DNA from: Lentzea sp.
GTDB taxonomy: Bacteria; Actinomycetota; Actinomycetes; Mycobacteriales; Pseudonocardiaceae
Direction of reading: 5' to 3'
Length of the DNA: 6,483 bases
NCBI GenBank assembly: GCA_030146905.1
Contig: JASLAV010000718.1
Span: 1-6,483 of the forward strand
Part shown: in pieces, positions 1-5,397 of the stretch
Position numbering within the stretch: position 1 is the first letter of the stretch
Layout: each line of letters opens with the position of its first letter
Made by a program: the position numbers and the translations under genes
Notes under the pieces: model-generated
The model's database searches: none
The model's input: the letters and a program-made list of their open reading frames with translations, nothing else
Told to the model about the DNA's origin: nothing

Positions 1-1457
1 CGGTCGCTGGCCACGAGCACCCGCCAGCGGCCGTCCAGCGCGACCTCCACGGCACGATCGGCGAAGTTGACCAGGGTCACCCGCTCGTCGTCGCCGCAGC
101 GCCGGGTGTAGGCCAGCACGTCGGGTGAGGTGTCCAGTTCCTCCCAGTCGCCCCGGCGCAGTGCCGGGCTGGCCGAGCGTTCGGCGATCAGCCGCCGGTA
201 CAGGTGCAGTGTCGAGCCGTCGTCCGCGGCCGCCGCCTCCGCCGACAGTGCGGCGGCGTCCGGCGGGAACGGCAGCCACGGCCGGGCACCCTCCCAGCCG
301 TGCGGTGGCGCGGTCAGCCACGGCACGGGAGCGCGGGCGCCGTCCCGCCCACCCGGATCGACCTTCTCGTCCTCCCCCACCACCGCGTCCTCGAGACCGA
401 GTTCCTCGCCCTGGAACAGGAACGGCGTTCCGCGCAGGGTCAGCAGCAGGACCGCGGCCGCGTTCGCGCGCCTCAGCGAACCGCCGTAGCGGGTGCGGTG
501 CCGTTCGTTGTCGTGGTTGGACAGCACCCACGTCGGCCAGGCCGCCATCGCGCCCAGCTCCCGTTCCACCTCGCGGACGCACATCCGGAACACGGTCGGG
601 TCCCACGGGGCGTCCAGCGGCGGGAAGTTGAACGACATGTGCAGCTCGTCGTCCGCGCCGTAGTACTCGGCCACGCTGGCGGTGGAGCGGATGTTGACCT
701 CGCCGACCAGCACCCGGTCACCGGGGTAGGAGTCGATGAGCCGCCGGATCCCGCGCAGCACCTCGTGGCTGTAGGGCTGGTCGTTGAAGTCGGACAACGG
801 CGCGCCCGCCGCGCAACGCCGGTCGTCGGCGAACGCGGGGTCCTTGCCGACGCAGTGCGCCACGTCGATCCGGAACCCGTCCACGCCGCGGTCGAGCCAG
901 AACCGCAGGACGCCGTGCATGGCGTCGACGACCTCCGGGTTGCGCCAGTTCAGGTCGGGCTGCTCCGGCAGGAAGAGGTGCAGGTAGTACTGCCCCGTGT
1001 GCTCGTCCCAGGTCCACGCGCTGCCGGCGCCGAGTGCCGCCCGCCAGTTGTTCGGCTCGTCCCGCCAGACGTACCAGTCCCGCTTCGGGTTGTCCCGCGA
1101 CGACTTCGACTCCACGAACCACGGGTGCCGGTCGGAGGTGTGGTTCGGCACGAAGTCCATCAGCACCCGCAGGCCGCGTTCGTGCGCGGCGGCCAGCAGC
1201 GCGTCGAACTCCTCCAGGTCACCGAACAGCGGGTCGATGTCGGTGTGGTCGCTGATGTCGTACCCGGCGTCGGCCATCGGCGAGCGGTACACCGGTGACA
1301 GCCAGACGGCGTCCGCCCCCAGCTCGCGCAGGTGATCCAGGTGCCGGCGGACACCGGCGAGGTCACCGATCCCGTCGCCGTTGCCGTCGGCGAACGACCG
1401 CGGGTAGATCTGGTAGACGACCGCGTCACGCCACCAGGGGTGCTCGACGCCACCCAC
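1..1457 (-). CDS. GH13 family alpha-glucosidase (C-terminus beyond window)
   Basis: Cytoplasmic glycoside hydrolase that should release glucose from alpha-glucosides (maltose, isomaltose, sucrose or short oligosaccharides). The minus-strand frame is open for 485 codons and runs off the left edge. Residues 8-21 (WWRDAVVYQIYPRSF region) are the classic N-terminus of this group. The GH13 regions are all visible: region I DFVPNHTS at 101-108, region II GFRIDVAH with nucleophile Asp198, region III LVGEV with acid/base Glu253, and region IV SNHDNERH with transition-state Asp316. There is no signal peptide. The pattern is closest to the actinobacterial alpha-glucosidase subfamily often placed in GH13_30, although oligo-1,6-glucosidase is possible. 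Relatives are about 520-550 aa, so roughly 40-60 residues are missing. The GTG start was chosen because GGAGGAG lies 6 nt upstream; an in-frame GTG at 1517 lacks such a site. The gene is divergent from the phosphate operon. Family call is sure; exact substrate is not. Confidence 0.93.
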   Translation of the reverse strand, partial: MGGVEHPWWRDAVVYQIYPRSFADGNGDGIGDLAGVRRHLDHLRELGADAVWLSPVYRSPMADAGYDISDHTDIDPLFGDLEEFDALLAAAHERGLRVLMDFVPNHTSDRHPWFVESKSSRDNPKRDWYVWRDEPNNWRAALGAGSAWTWDEHTGQYYLHLFLPEQPDLNWRNPEVVDAMHGVLRFWLDRGVDGFRIDVAHCVGKDPAFADDRRCAAGAPLSDFNDQPYSHEVLRGIRRLIDSYPGDRVLVGEVNIRSTASVAEYYGADDELHMSFNFPPLDAPWDPTVFRMCVREVERELGAMAAWPTWVLSNHDNERHRTRYGGSLRRANAAAVLLLTLRGTPFLFQGEELGLEDAVVGEDEKVDPGGRDGARAPVPWLTAPPHGWEGARPWLPFPPDAAALSAEAAAADDGSTLHLYRRLIAERSASPALRRGDWEELDTSPDVLAYTRRCGDDERVTLVNFADRAVEVALDGRWRVLVASD

Positions 1458-1463
1458 GCACAA

Positions 1464-1470
1464 CTCCTCC
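1464..1470 (-). promoter_or_regulatory. Ribosome binding site of the alpha-glucosidase gene
   Basis: Read on the minus strand, GGAGGAG (1470 to 1464) stands 6 nt before the GTG at 1457. This near-perfect Shine-Dalgarno match decides the start codon in favour of 1457 over the upstream in-frame GTG at 1517. Confidence 0.75.
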
Positions 1471-1522
1471 CAGCCGGACTCGTGATCTCTACTGGTACCC
1501 GGTTCACGCCTGCCCACACCTG

Positions 1523-1537
1523 TCACCCATCGGGTGA
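1523..1537. repeat. Inverted repeat TCACCC-ATC-GGGTGA in the divergent region
   Basis: Two perfect 6-bp arms are separated by 3 bp. The element lies 65 bp upstream of the glucosidase start and 44 bp upstream of the 94-aa gene, so it may be a small operator for either gene. It has no T-tract and is too far from both genes' ends to be a terminator. The regulator is unknown, and chance occurrence in GC-rich DNA cannot be excluded. Confidence 0.45.
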
Positions 1538-1569
1538 TCTCCGCGCCGTTTTTCCCAGCCGCTCGTGGG

Positions 1570-1575
1570 TAGACA
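1570..1575 (+). promoter_or_regulatory. Candidate -10 box TAGACA for a leaderless start of the phosphate operon
   Basis: TAGACA ends 6 nt before the ATG at 1582. This is the spacing expected if transcription begins at the start codon, as in many actinobacterial leaderless genes. The last base deviates from the TANNNT consensus and no clear -35 is seen. The absence of a Shine-Dalgarno site before this ATG is consistent with the idea. Confidence 0.35.
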
Positions 1576-1581
1576 GCCGCC

Positions 1582-1866
1582 ATGAGCACGAATGTCCGAG
1601 TCATGTCCATGGCCGATCACGAGTACGCCGCGGAGGTGCACGAAGGCGAGGAGACGACCAGGCACCACGTCGTGCTGTCCCAGGACTTCCTCGACGACCT
1701 CGCACTGCCCGAGTTCGACGGGGCGGAGCTGGTCGGGGAGATCCTGCGGTACCTGCTCGACCGCGAGCCGAACACGTCGGTCCCGCACGAGCTGGACCCC
1801 GCGGCGCTGGTGGGCCAGGACGCCGAGTTCCTGCCGGAGCTGCGCCGCCGCATGGGCGCGGAGTGA
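1582..1866 (+). CDS. Small acidic protein of unknown function, first gene of the phosphate operon
   Basis: A 94-residue soluble protein that I do not recognise. It has no signal peptide, membrane segment or cysteine. Residues about 11-31 look like a short beta-rich part (HEYAAEVHEGEETTRHHVVL), followed by acidic helices around 33-60 (FLDDLALPEF, ELVGEILRYLLDREPNTSVP) and a C-terminal helix ending ELRRRMGAE. The LLDREP-x-TS stretch recalls small uncharacterised actinobacterial proteins, but I cannot name a family. In-frame ATGs also occur at 1603 and 1609. The 1582 start is preferred because of the candidate leaderless promoter, and none of the three has a good Shine-Dalgarno site. It ends 9 nt before the DUF47 gene, so co-transcription with the transporter genes is likely. 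It could be a small accessory or regulator of the Pit system, but nothing in the sequence shows a function. Confidence 0.75.
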   Translation: MSTNVRVMSMADHEYAAEVHEGEETTRHHVVLSQDFLDDLALPEFDGAELVGEILRYLLDREPNTSVPHELDPAALVGQDAEFLPELRRRMGAE

Positions 1867-1875
1867 GACCTGGGC

Positions 1876-2496
1876 ATGCGCATCAGCCGCAAGCCAACGG
1901 GCGCGAAGTTCTTCGAGCTGTTCGCCGAGATCGGGGCGAACATCGGGGCCGGTGTGGAGGTGCTGCGCGAGTTCGTGCGCGCGCCCGCCGAGCGGCGTCC
2001 CGAACTGGCGGAGCGGATGCACGCGCTGGAGAACGTCGGTGACGACGCCACCCACGCGATCATCGAGCACCTCGACCGGTCGTTCGTCACGCCGTTCGAC
2101 CGCGAGGACGTCTACCGCCTGACGTCCAGGCTGGACGACGTGGTGGACCACATGGACGCCGCGGTCGACCTCGCGACCCTCTACCGGGTGGGCGAGCTGC
2201 CGCGGGGCGTCGAGACGCTGGTGGACCTGCTGTGCCAGGCGGCCAGGCTCACCGCGGAGGCGATGCCCCGCCTGGCGGAACCGCAGCGGCTGACCGACTT
2301 CTGGGTCCAGGTGAACCGCTTGGAGAACGAGGCTGACCAGGTCTACCGGCGGCTGCTGTCCGACCTGTTCAACGGTCAGCGCGACGCCCTGGAGGTCATG
2401 AAGCTCAAGGACGTCGTGGACGAGCTGGAAGCCGCCGCCGACGCGTTCGAACACGTGGCCGACGCGGTGCACTCGATCGCGGTGAAGGAATCCTGA
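1876..2496 (+). CDS. DUF47 family (PhoU-like) Pit accessory protein
   Basis: A 206-residue, all-helical cytoplasmic protein of the DUF47/PhoU-like family. These proteins are typically encoded beside PiT transporters and are thought to modulate phosphate uptake. Typical features are ALENVGDDATH at 50-60, the TPFDREDVYRL motif at 72-82, SRLDDVVDHMD at 84-94, LENEAD at 149-154 and LKDVVDELEAAADAFEHVAD at 177-196. The repeated E/D-x-x-x-D pairs are the kind that bind metal clusters in PhoU folds. Length is normal for the family (about 205-215 aa). The Shine-Dalgarno site is weak (GTGAG, 8 nt upstream), which suits coupling to the gene 9 nt before. Its stop codon shares one base with the pit start. 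A full PhoU has a duplicated domain and belongs to the Pst high-affinity system; no pst genes are present here, supporting the DUF47 reading. Confidence 0.92.
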   Translation: MRISRKPTGAKFFELFAEIGANIGAGVEVLREFVRAPAERRPELAERMHALENVGDDATHAIIEHLDRSFVTPFDREDVYRLTSRLDDVVDHMDAAVDLATLYRVGELPRGVETLVDLLCQAARLTAEAMPRLAEPQRLTDFWVQVNRLENEADQVYRRLLSDLFNGQRDALEVMKLKDVVDELEAAADAFEHVADAVHSIAVKES

Positions 2497-3485
2497 TGCT
2501 CACCACCGGGCTGGTGCTCGTGGTGGTGCTCGCGCTCACCTTCGACTTCACCAACGGCTTCCACGACGCGGCCAACGCCATCGCCAGCGCGGTCTCCACC
2601 CGCGCGCTCACGTTGCGCGCCGCGCTGGCGCTGGCGGCGGTGATGAACCTGATCGGCGCGCTGCTGGGCACCGGTGTCGCGGTGACCATCGCCTCCGGGC
2701 TCATCGACACCCCGGTCGGCGAGGACGCCCTCCACGTGGTCACCGCCGCGCTGGTCGGCGCCATCGTGTGGAACCTGCTCACCTGGTACTTCGGCCTGCC
2801 CTCCTCGTCCTCCCACGCGCTGGTCGGCGGTCTGGTCGGCGCCGCGCTGGCGTCCGCGACCACGGTGCACTGGGCGGGTGTGCTGGAGAAGGTCGTCATC
2901 CCGATGGTGGTCTCCCCCGTCGTGGGACTGCTGCTCGGGTACCTGGTGATGACGGCGATGATGTGGGCGTTCCGCAACGCCAACGCCCACCGCACCGGTC
3001 GGCTGATGCGCCGCGCCCAGGTGTTCTCCGCGGCGAGCCTCGCACTGGGCCACGGCCTGCAGGACGCCCAGAAGAGCATGGGCGTGATCGTGCTGGCACT
3101 GGTGGTGAGCGGGCACCAGAACACCTACTCGGTACCCCTTTGGGTGATCGTGGCGTGCGCTCTGGCGCTGTCCGCCGGCACCTGCTCGGGCGGCCTGCGG
3201 ATCATGCGGACGCTGGGCAGGCGCATCTTCCACCTGACCCCGCCGCACGGTTTCGCCGCCGAGCTGTCGGCCTCCTCGGTGCTGTACCTGACCGCGTTCG
3301 CCTTCCACGCGCCGATCTCCACCACGCACGTGATCACGTCCGCGGTGATGGGCGTGGGTGCGACCACCCGCCGTTCCGCGGTGCGGTGGTCCGTGGCCGC
3401 CGACATCGCCAAGGGCTGGGTCTTCACCCTGCCGGCCTCGGCCGCCGTCGCCGCACTCGCGTACGGCGCGGTGGCGCTGCTGTGA
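2496..3485 (+). CDS. pit: PiT family low-affinity inorganic phosphate transporter
   Basis: A 329-residue integral membrane protein that should import inorganic phosphate, probably as a metal-phosphate complex with protons. It shows the two-fold PHO4 repeat of the PiT family. The first signature is DFTNGFHDAANAIA at 17-30, followed by PSSSSHALVGGLVG at 102-115. The second half has GHGLQDAQKSMGV at 185-197 and PISTTHVITSAVMGVG at 273-288. About ten hydrophobic segments are interrupted by a basic cytoplasmic loop around 158-175 (FRNANAHRTGRLMRRAQ). Length matches short bacterial Pit proteins, which lack the larger central loop of E. coli PitA. The ATG overlaps the DUF47 stop as TGATG, and GAAGGA at 2484-2489 sits 6 nt upstream, so coupled translation is expected. 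Sulfate permeases of this superfamily are the alternative, but the DUF47 partner argues for phosphate. Confidence 0.95.
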   Translation: MLTTGLVLVVVLALTFDFTNGFHDAANAIASAVSTRALTLRAALALAAVMNLIGALLGTGVAVTIASGLIDTPVGEDALHVVTAALVGAIVWNLLTWYFGLPSSSSHALVGGLVGAALASATTVHWAGVLEKVVIPMVVSPVVGLLLGYLVMTAMMWAFRNANAHRTGRLMRRAQVFSAASLALGHGLQDAQKSMGVIVLALVVSGHQNTYSVPLWVIVACALALSAGTCSGGLRIMRTLGRRIFHLTPPHGFAAELSASSVLYLTAFAFHAPISTTHVITSAVMGVGATTRRSAVRWSVAADIAKGWVFTLPASAAVAALAYGAVALL

Positions 3486-3495
3486 GTGATCCAGG

Positions 3496-3553
3496 GGCAC
3501 CGGGCGCGGAGGAACCCGACCTGTGACAGCTGCGTCCCGTCGCGCCCGGTGCC
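3496..3553 (+). terminator. 13-bp inverted repeat after pit, possible terminator
   Basis: GGCACCGGGCGCG (3496-3508) and CGCGCCCGGTGCC (3541-3553) are perfect reverse complements, separated by 32 nt. The left arm begins 11 nt after the pit stop. There is no T-tract, which is common in actinobacterial terminators, but the loop is long for an intrinsic terminator. The left arm overlaps a second possible pairing partner at 3600-3609, so alternative folds exist. It could equally be a transcript-stabilising 3' stem or a processing site. Confidence 0.5.
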
Positions 3554-3557
3554 GAGT

Positions 3558-3569
3558 GAATGATCATTC
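3558..3569. repeat. 12-bp perfect palindrome GAATGATCATTC, possible operator
   Basis: This perfect 12-bp palindrome is two-thirds A/T in a very GC-rich surrounding. It lies 73 bp after the pit stop and 205 bp before the first GAF-ANTAR gene. It has the shape of a dimeric repressor site such as TetR- or MarR-family proteins use. No regulator gene of those families is in the window, so the binding protein is unknown. Confidence 0.5.
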
Positions 3570-3582
3570 GCCCCGGCACGCG

Positions 3583-3626
3583 GGAACACCGCCGAACGGG
3601 GTGCCCCTGCCGGGCCGGGGTGTTCC
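3583..3626. repeat. 8-bp inverted repeat GGAACACC / GGTGTTCC
   Basis: GGAACACC at 3583-3590 is matched by GGTGTTCC at 3619-3626 with a 28-nt interval that itself contains GGGG-TG-CCCC (3598-3607). Together with the neighbouring stems this makes 3490-3630 a densely self-complementary stretch. The role is unknown; it may be part of a transcription-stopping region between pit and the GAF-ANTAR cluster. Confidence 0.35.
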
Positions 3627-3690
3627 GCCCACGGCGTGAACCCGAGGCCGCCCAGCCCTTTCGTCCCCCGGTTCCGCACGGCAGGAGCGA

Positions 3691-3696
3691 TATCAT
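3691..3696 (+). promoter_or_regulatory. Candidate -10 box TATCAT upstream of the first GAF-ANTAR gene
   Basis: TATCAT differs from TATAAT at one position and stands out from its GC-rich surroundings. It lies 67 nt before the chosen GTG start. No convincing -35 was found at 16-18 bp spacing. A start site near 3703 would fall inside the inverted repeat at 3697-3713, so that repeat would then act as DNA rather than as a full RNA hairpin. Confidence 0.35.
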
Positions 3697-3729
3697 CCAC
3701 CCGGACGGGGTGGCCACACGGGTGTGGCC
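3697..3729 (+). repeat. Two abutting inverted repeats before the first GAF-ANTAR gene
   Basis: The first is CCACCC-GGACG-GGGTGG (3697-3713, 6-bp arms). The second is GGCCACAC-GG-GTGTGGCC (3712-3729, 8-bp arms). They share two bases, so as RNA the second would form with at least its inner six pairs (3714-3727) when the first is folded. Opening the two inner pairs of the second gives a six-base loop ACGGGT with A at position 1 and G at position 4, as in ANTAR target loops. The first hairpin does not fit that pattern. An operator or a leader regulatory structure are both possible. Confidence 0.45.
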
Positions 3730-3762
3730 GGCAGGCAGCGGCGGGCATGGGAGCGGTCCGGG

Positions 3763-4530
3763 GTGCGGGGTCATCGTGACGAGCGGGTGTGGTTGGACAG
3801 CGGGCGTCCGAACCCGCTGGAACGGCTCGACGAGGCCACCGTCGCACTGGAGGCGCTGCGCGAGGTGTTCGCACTCGCCGAGCCGCTCGGCGTCGTCCTC
3901 GATCGGGTGGCCGCCGGCGCCGTGCAGGCCGTCCACGACGCCGACGGGGTCACGATCACCGTCGTGACCGAGGACGGTGTGCGCACCGAGGCGGCGACGG
4001 AGGACCGGCTCGTCGAGGTCGACCAGGCGCAGTACGCGGCCGATCGCGGCCCCTGCCTCCAGGCCGCCAGGGCGCGCGAGGCCGTGCGCGCGGTCGTGGG
4101 AGAGCACCGGGACCTCTGGCCGGAGTTCGAGGACGCCGCCCGCCGCCTGGACGTCTGCGCCTACCTGTCCGTGCCGATGCTGGTGACGGGCGCCGACGGC
4201 GACAGGCTGGTCGGGTCGCTGAACGTCCACAGCGCCACCGCCGGCGCCTTCGACCCGTTCGACGAGAGCGTGATGCGGTTGTTCACCACCGCCGCGAGCG
4301 CCGCCATCACCAACACCGGGCTGTGGCAGGACGCCCGCGTCAGGGTGGCGCAGCTGGAGACCGCGCTGTACTCCCGCGCCGAGATCGACCAGGCCAAGGG
4401 CGTCCTCATGGGGCAGCACGGGTTCGGCGCGGACGAGGCGTTCGCGATGCTCGTGCAGCGCTCGCAGCACACCAACACCAAGCTCCGCGAGGTCGCCCGC
4501 GAGGTGCTGGCGTCGGCGAAGGCGACCTGA
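3763..4530 (+). CDS. GAF-ANTAR regulator 1, with canonical ANTAR domain
   Basis: A 255-residue cytoplasmic regulator joining a GAF sensor to an ANTAR RNA-binding domain. Proteins of this type are expected to bind hairpins in nascent mRNA and change termination in response to the GAF signal. The GAF domain spans about 40-188 and includes the family motif QAQYAADRGPCLQAA (88-102) with Cys98, then LWPEFEDAARRLDVCAYLSVPM and LVGSLNVHS. A helical linker (188-205) leads to the ANTAR domain at about 197-250, which is close to consensus: SRAEIDQAKGVLM, DEAFAMLVQRSQHTN and LREVAREVLAS. The GTG at 3763 was chosen because GGGAG (3749-3753) precedes it by 9 nt. GTG at 3724 has a poorly placed site and lies inside an inverted repeat; GTG at 3787 is the shorter choice. 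No receiver or kinase domain is present. The sensed ligand and target RNA are unknown. It is the first of four related genes in a row. Confidence 0.9.
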   Translation: MRGHRDERVWLDSGRPNPLERLDEATVALEALREVFALAEPLGVVLDRVAAGAVQAVHDADGVTITVVTEDGVRTEAATEDRLVEVDQAQYAADRGPCLQAARAREAVRAVVGEHRDLWPEFEDAARRLDVCAYLSVPMLVTGADGDRLVGSLNVHSATAGAFDPFDESVMRLFTTAASAAITNTGLWQDARVRVAQLETALYSRAEIDQAKGVLMGQHGFGADEAFAMLVQRSQHTNTKLREVAREVLASAKAT

Positions 4531-4533
4531 CCG

Positions 4534-4570
4534 GTCCGCCTCCCGCGGTCGTGCGGACACGCCCGGTGTC
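4534..4570 (+). terminator. Overlapping short stems after GAF-ANTAR 1, possible weak terminator
   Basis: GTCCGC (4534-4539) can pair with GCGGAC (4553-4558), and GACAC (4556-4560) with GTGTC (4566-4570). The two stems share bases 4556-4558, so only one can form at a time. They begin 3 nt after the stop codon. No T-tract follows, so termination is only a possibility. Confidence 0.3.
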
Positions 4571-4628
4571 GGCGCTCACCCCGGCGCTGGGCGATGATGG
4601 ACGCCGGAGAGAGCGTCTGGCGGAGCGC

Positions 4629-4634
4629 GGAGGT
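4629..4634 (+). promoter_or_regulatory. Ribosome binding site of GAF-ANTAR 2
   Basis: GGAGGT lies 5 nt before the GTG at 4640 and 8 nt before the next GTG at 4643. It fixes the start to this GTG pair and shows that this gene has its own translation signal, unlike the gene that follows. Confidence 0.7.
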
Positions 4635-4639
4635 AGCGG

Positions 4640-5350
4640 GTGGTGGAGGGTCGGCGCCATCAGCGGCTCTGGCGGCTCATCACCGCTCGGGCGGAAGGCC
4701 GCGGCTTCCCCGGCTGGGCCGCCGTCGTCTGCGACGTCGCGGTGCGCAACGCCGGCGTCGACGGTGCCGCGATCTCCCTGCGCTCGTCGGGTCGGGCGCA
4801 GGAGCTCGCCGCGGCCAGCGGGCAGTGGGCCCGCGAGCTGGAGGAGCTGCAGTACTCCGCCGGCGACGGTCCCGGTGTCGAGGCCTTCGCCACGGCGGGA
4901 CCCGTGTTCGTCACCGACCTGGACCAGGCCCGCCTGCGGTGGCCCGGTTTCATGGACACCGCGGTGGGAGCGGGACTCGCGGCGGTGTTCGCCTTCCCGT
5001 TGCAGGCCGGTGCGATCCGGCTCGGCACGCTGGACCTGTACCGGCGCACGCCCGGCGCCCTGTCCGCGGACGAGCTCGGCGACGCGGCCGTGCTCGCGGA
5101 CCTGGCCACCACCGCGTTGCTGACCGACGCCTCGTCCGAGAACGGCGCCGAATGGGCCCAGGCGGACCTGCCGGGCCACTACGACGACGTCAACGTGGCG
5201 ACCGGCATGCTCGCCGCCGAGCTGCGCATCAGCGTCGACGACGCATTCCTGCGGCTCAGGGCGCACGCGTTCAGCGCCGGTGAGCCGTTGCTCGACGTCG
5301 CCCGCTCCGTGCTCGCCCGCCGGCTGCGCTTCGACCACTTCCTCGACTGA
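4640..5350 (+). CDS. GAF-ANTAR regulator 2, with divergent ANTAR domain
   Basis: A 236-residue soluble protein with a GAF domain at about 25-160 and an ANTAR-like domain at about 177-228. In the GAF part, ELEELQYSAGDGPGVEAFATA (66-86) aligns with the GPC motif of its neighbours, but the cysteine is replaced by Gly (GPG). It continues with WPGFMDTAVGAGLAAVFAFPL and LGTLDLYRR. The C-terminal part, HYDDVNVATGMLAAELRISV followed by DDAFLRLRAHAF and LLDVARSVLARRLRF, keeps the three-helix ANTAR layout and hydrophobic pattern but lacks the SR-x-x-I-x-x-AKG-x-LM signature. This ATGM-type ANTAR is seen in many actinobacterial GAF proteins as a distinct branch. A role in RNA-linked regulation is inferred from the fold and not certain. 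The GTG start has a strong ribosome site. It begins 109 nt after gene 1 and ends 47 nt before gene 3. Confidence 0.85.
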   Translation: MVEGRRHQRLWRLITARAEGRGFPGWAAVVCDVAVRNAGVDGAAISLRSSGRAQELAAASGQWARELEELQYSAGDGPGVEAFATAGPVFVTDLDQARLRWPGFMDTAVGAGLAAVFAFPLQAGAIRLGTLDLYRRTPGALSADELGDAAVLADLATTALLTDASSENGAEWAQADLPGHYDDVNVATGMLAAELRISVDDAFLRLRAHAFSAGEPLLDVARSVLARRLRFDHFLD

Positions 5351-5385
5351 CCCGCTCTCCCCGGCGGGCGCACCGGTGGCGACCG

Positions 5386-5391
5386 TATGCT
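5386..5391 (+). promoter_or_regulatory. Candidate -10 box TATGCT for a leaderless GAF-ANTAR 3 mRNA
   Basis: TATGCT fits TANNNT and ends 6 nt before the GTG at 5398, placing the expected first transcribed base on the start codon itself. There is no Shine-Dalgarno site in the 15 nt before the GTG. No clear -35 is visible, which is not unusual in actinobacteria. A CACCGGTG palindrome (5371-5378) lies just upstream and could be an operator. Confidence 0.55.
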
Positions 5392-5397
5392 GACCCG

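Larger units (their letters stand above)
1458..1581. promoter_or_regulatory. Divergent intergenic region between the alpha-glucosidase and the phosphate operon
   Basis: These 124 bp separate two divergent genes and must hold both sets of start signals. A perfect inverted repeat (1523-1537) sits near the middle, and a KpnI-type palindrome GGTACC is at 1494-1499. On the minus strand TAGAGA (1491-1486) is a possible weak -10 for the glucosidase, but no matching -35 was found. The plus-strand side carries a candidate leaderless promoter, listed separately. Sharing of one operator by both genes is possible but unproven. Confidence 0.5.

Noticed and set aside
204..1298. Long plus-strand open frame opposite the alpha-glucosidase
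   Set aside because: It is antisense to a frame with all GH13 catalytic motifs; its product is a Arg/Val/His-rich low-complexity sequence typical of GC-rich shadow frames.
1..1457. Possible frameshifts in the alpha-glucosidase
   Set aside because: Reading the minus strand codon by codon from the GTG at 1457 gives one unbroken frame to the window edge with motifs in the expected order; the gene is simply cut by the window.
1494..1499. GGTACC palindrome as an operator
   Set aside because: Six-base palindromes are common by chance and there is no symmetric flank.
1504..3500. Long minus-strand open frames opposite the DUF47 and pit genes (1504-2472 and 2376-3500)
   Set aside because: Antisense to well-recognised genes; the translations are His/Gln/Arg-rich with no family motif.
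3424..4560. Minus-strand open frame of 378 codons opposite GAF-ANTAR 1
   Set aside because: It covers a clear gene and the hairpin-rich gap; composition is that of a shadow frame.
3789..5123. Plus-strand open frame of 444 codons spanning GAF-ANTAR 1 and 2
   Set aside because: Out of frame with both genes; the product is Arg/Gly/Pro-rich low complexity.
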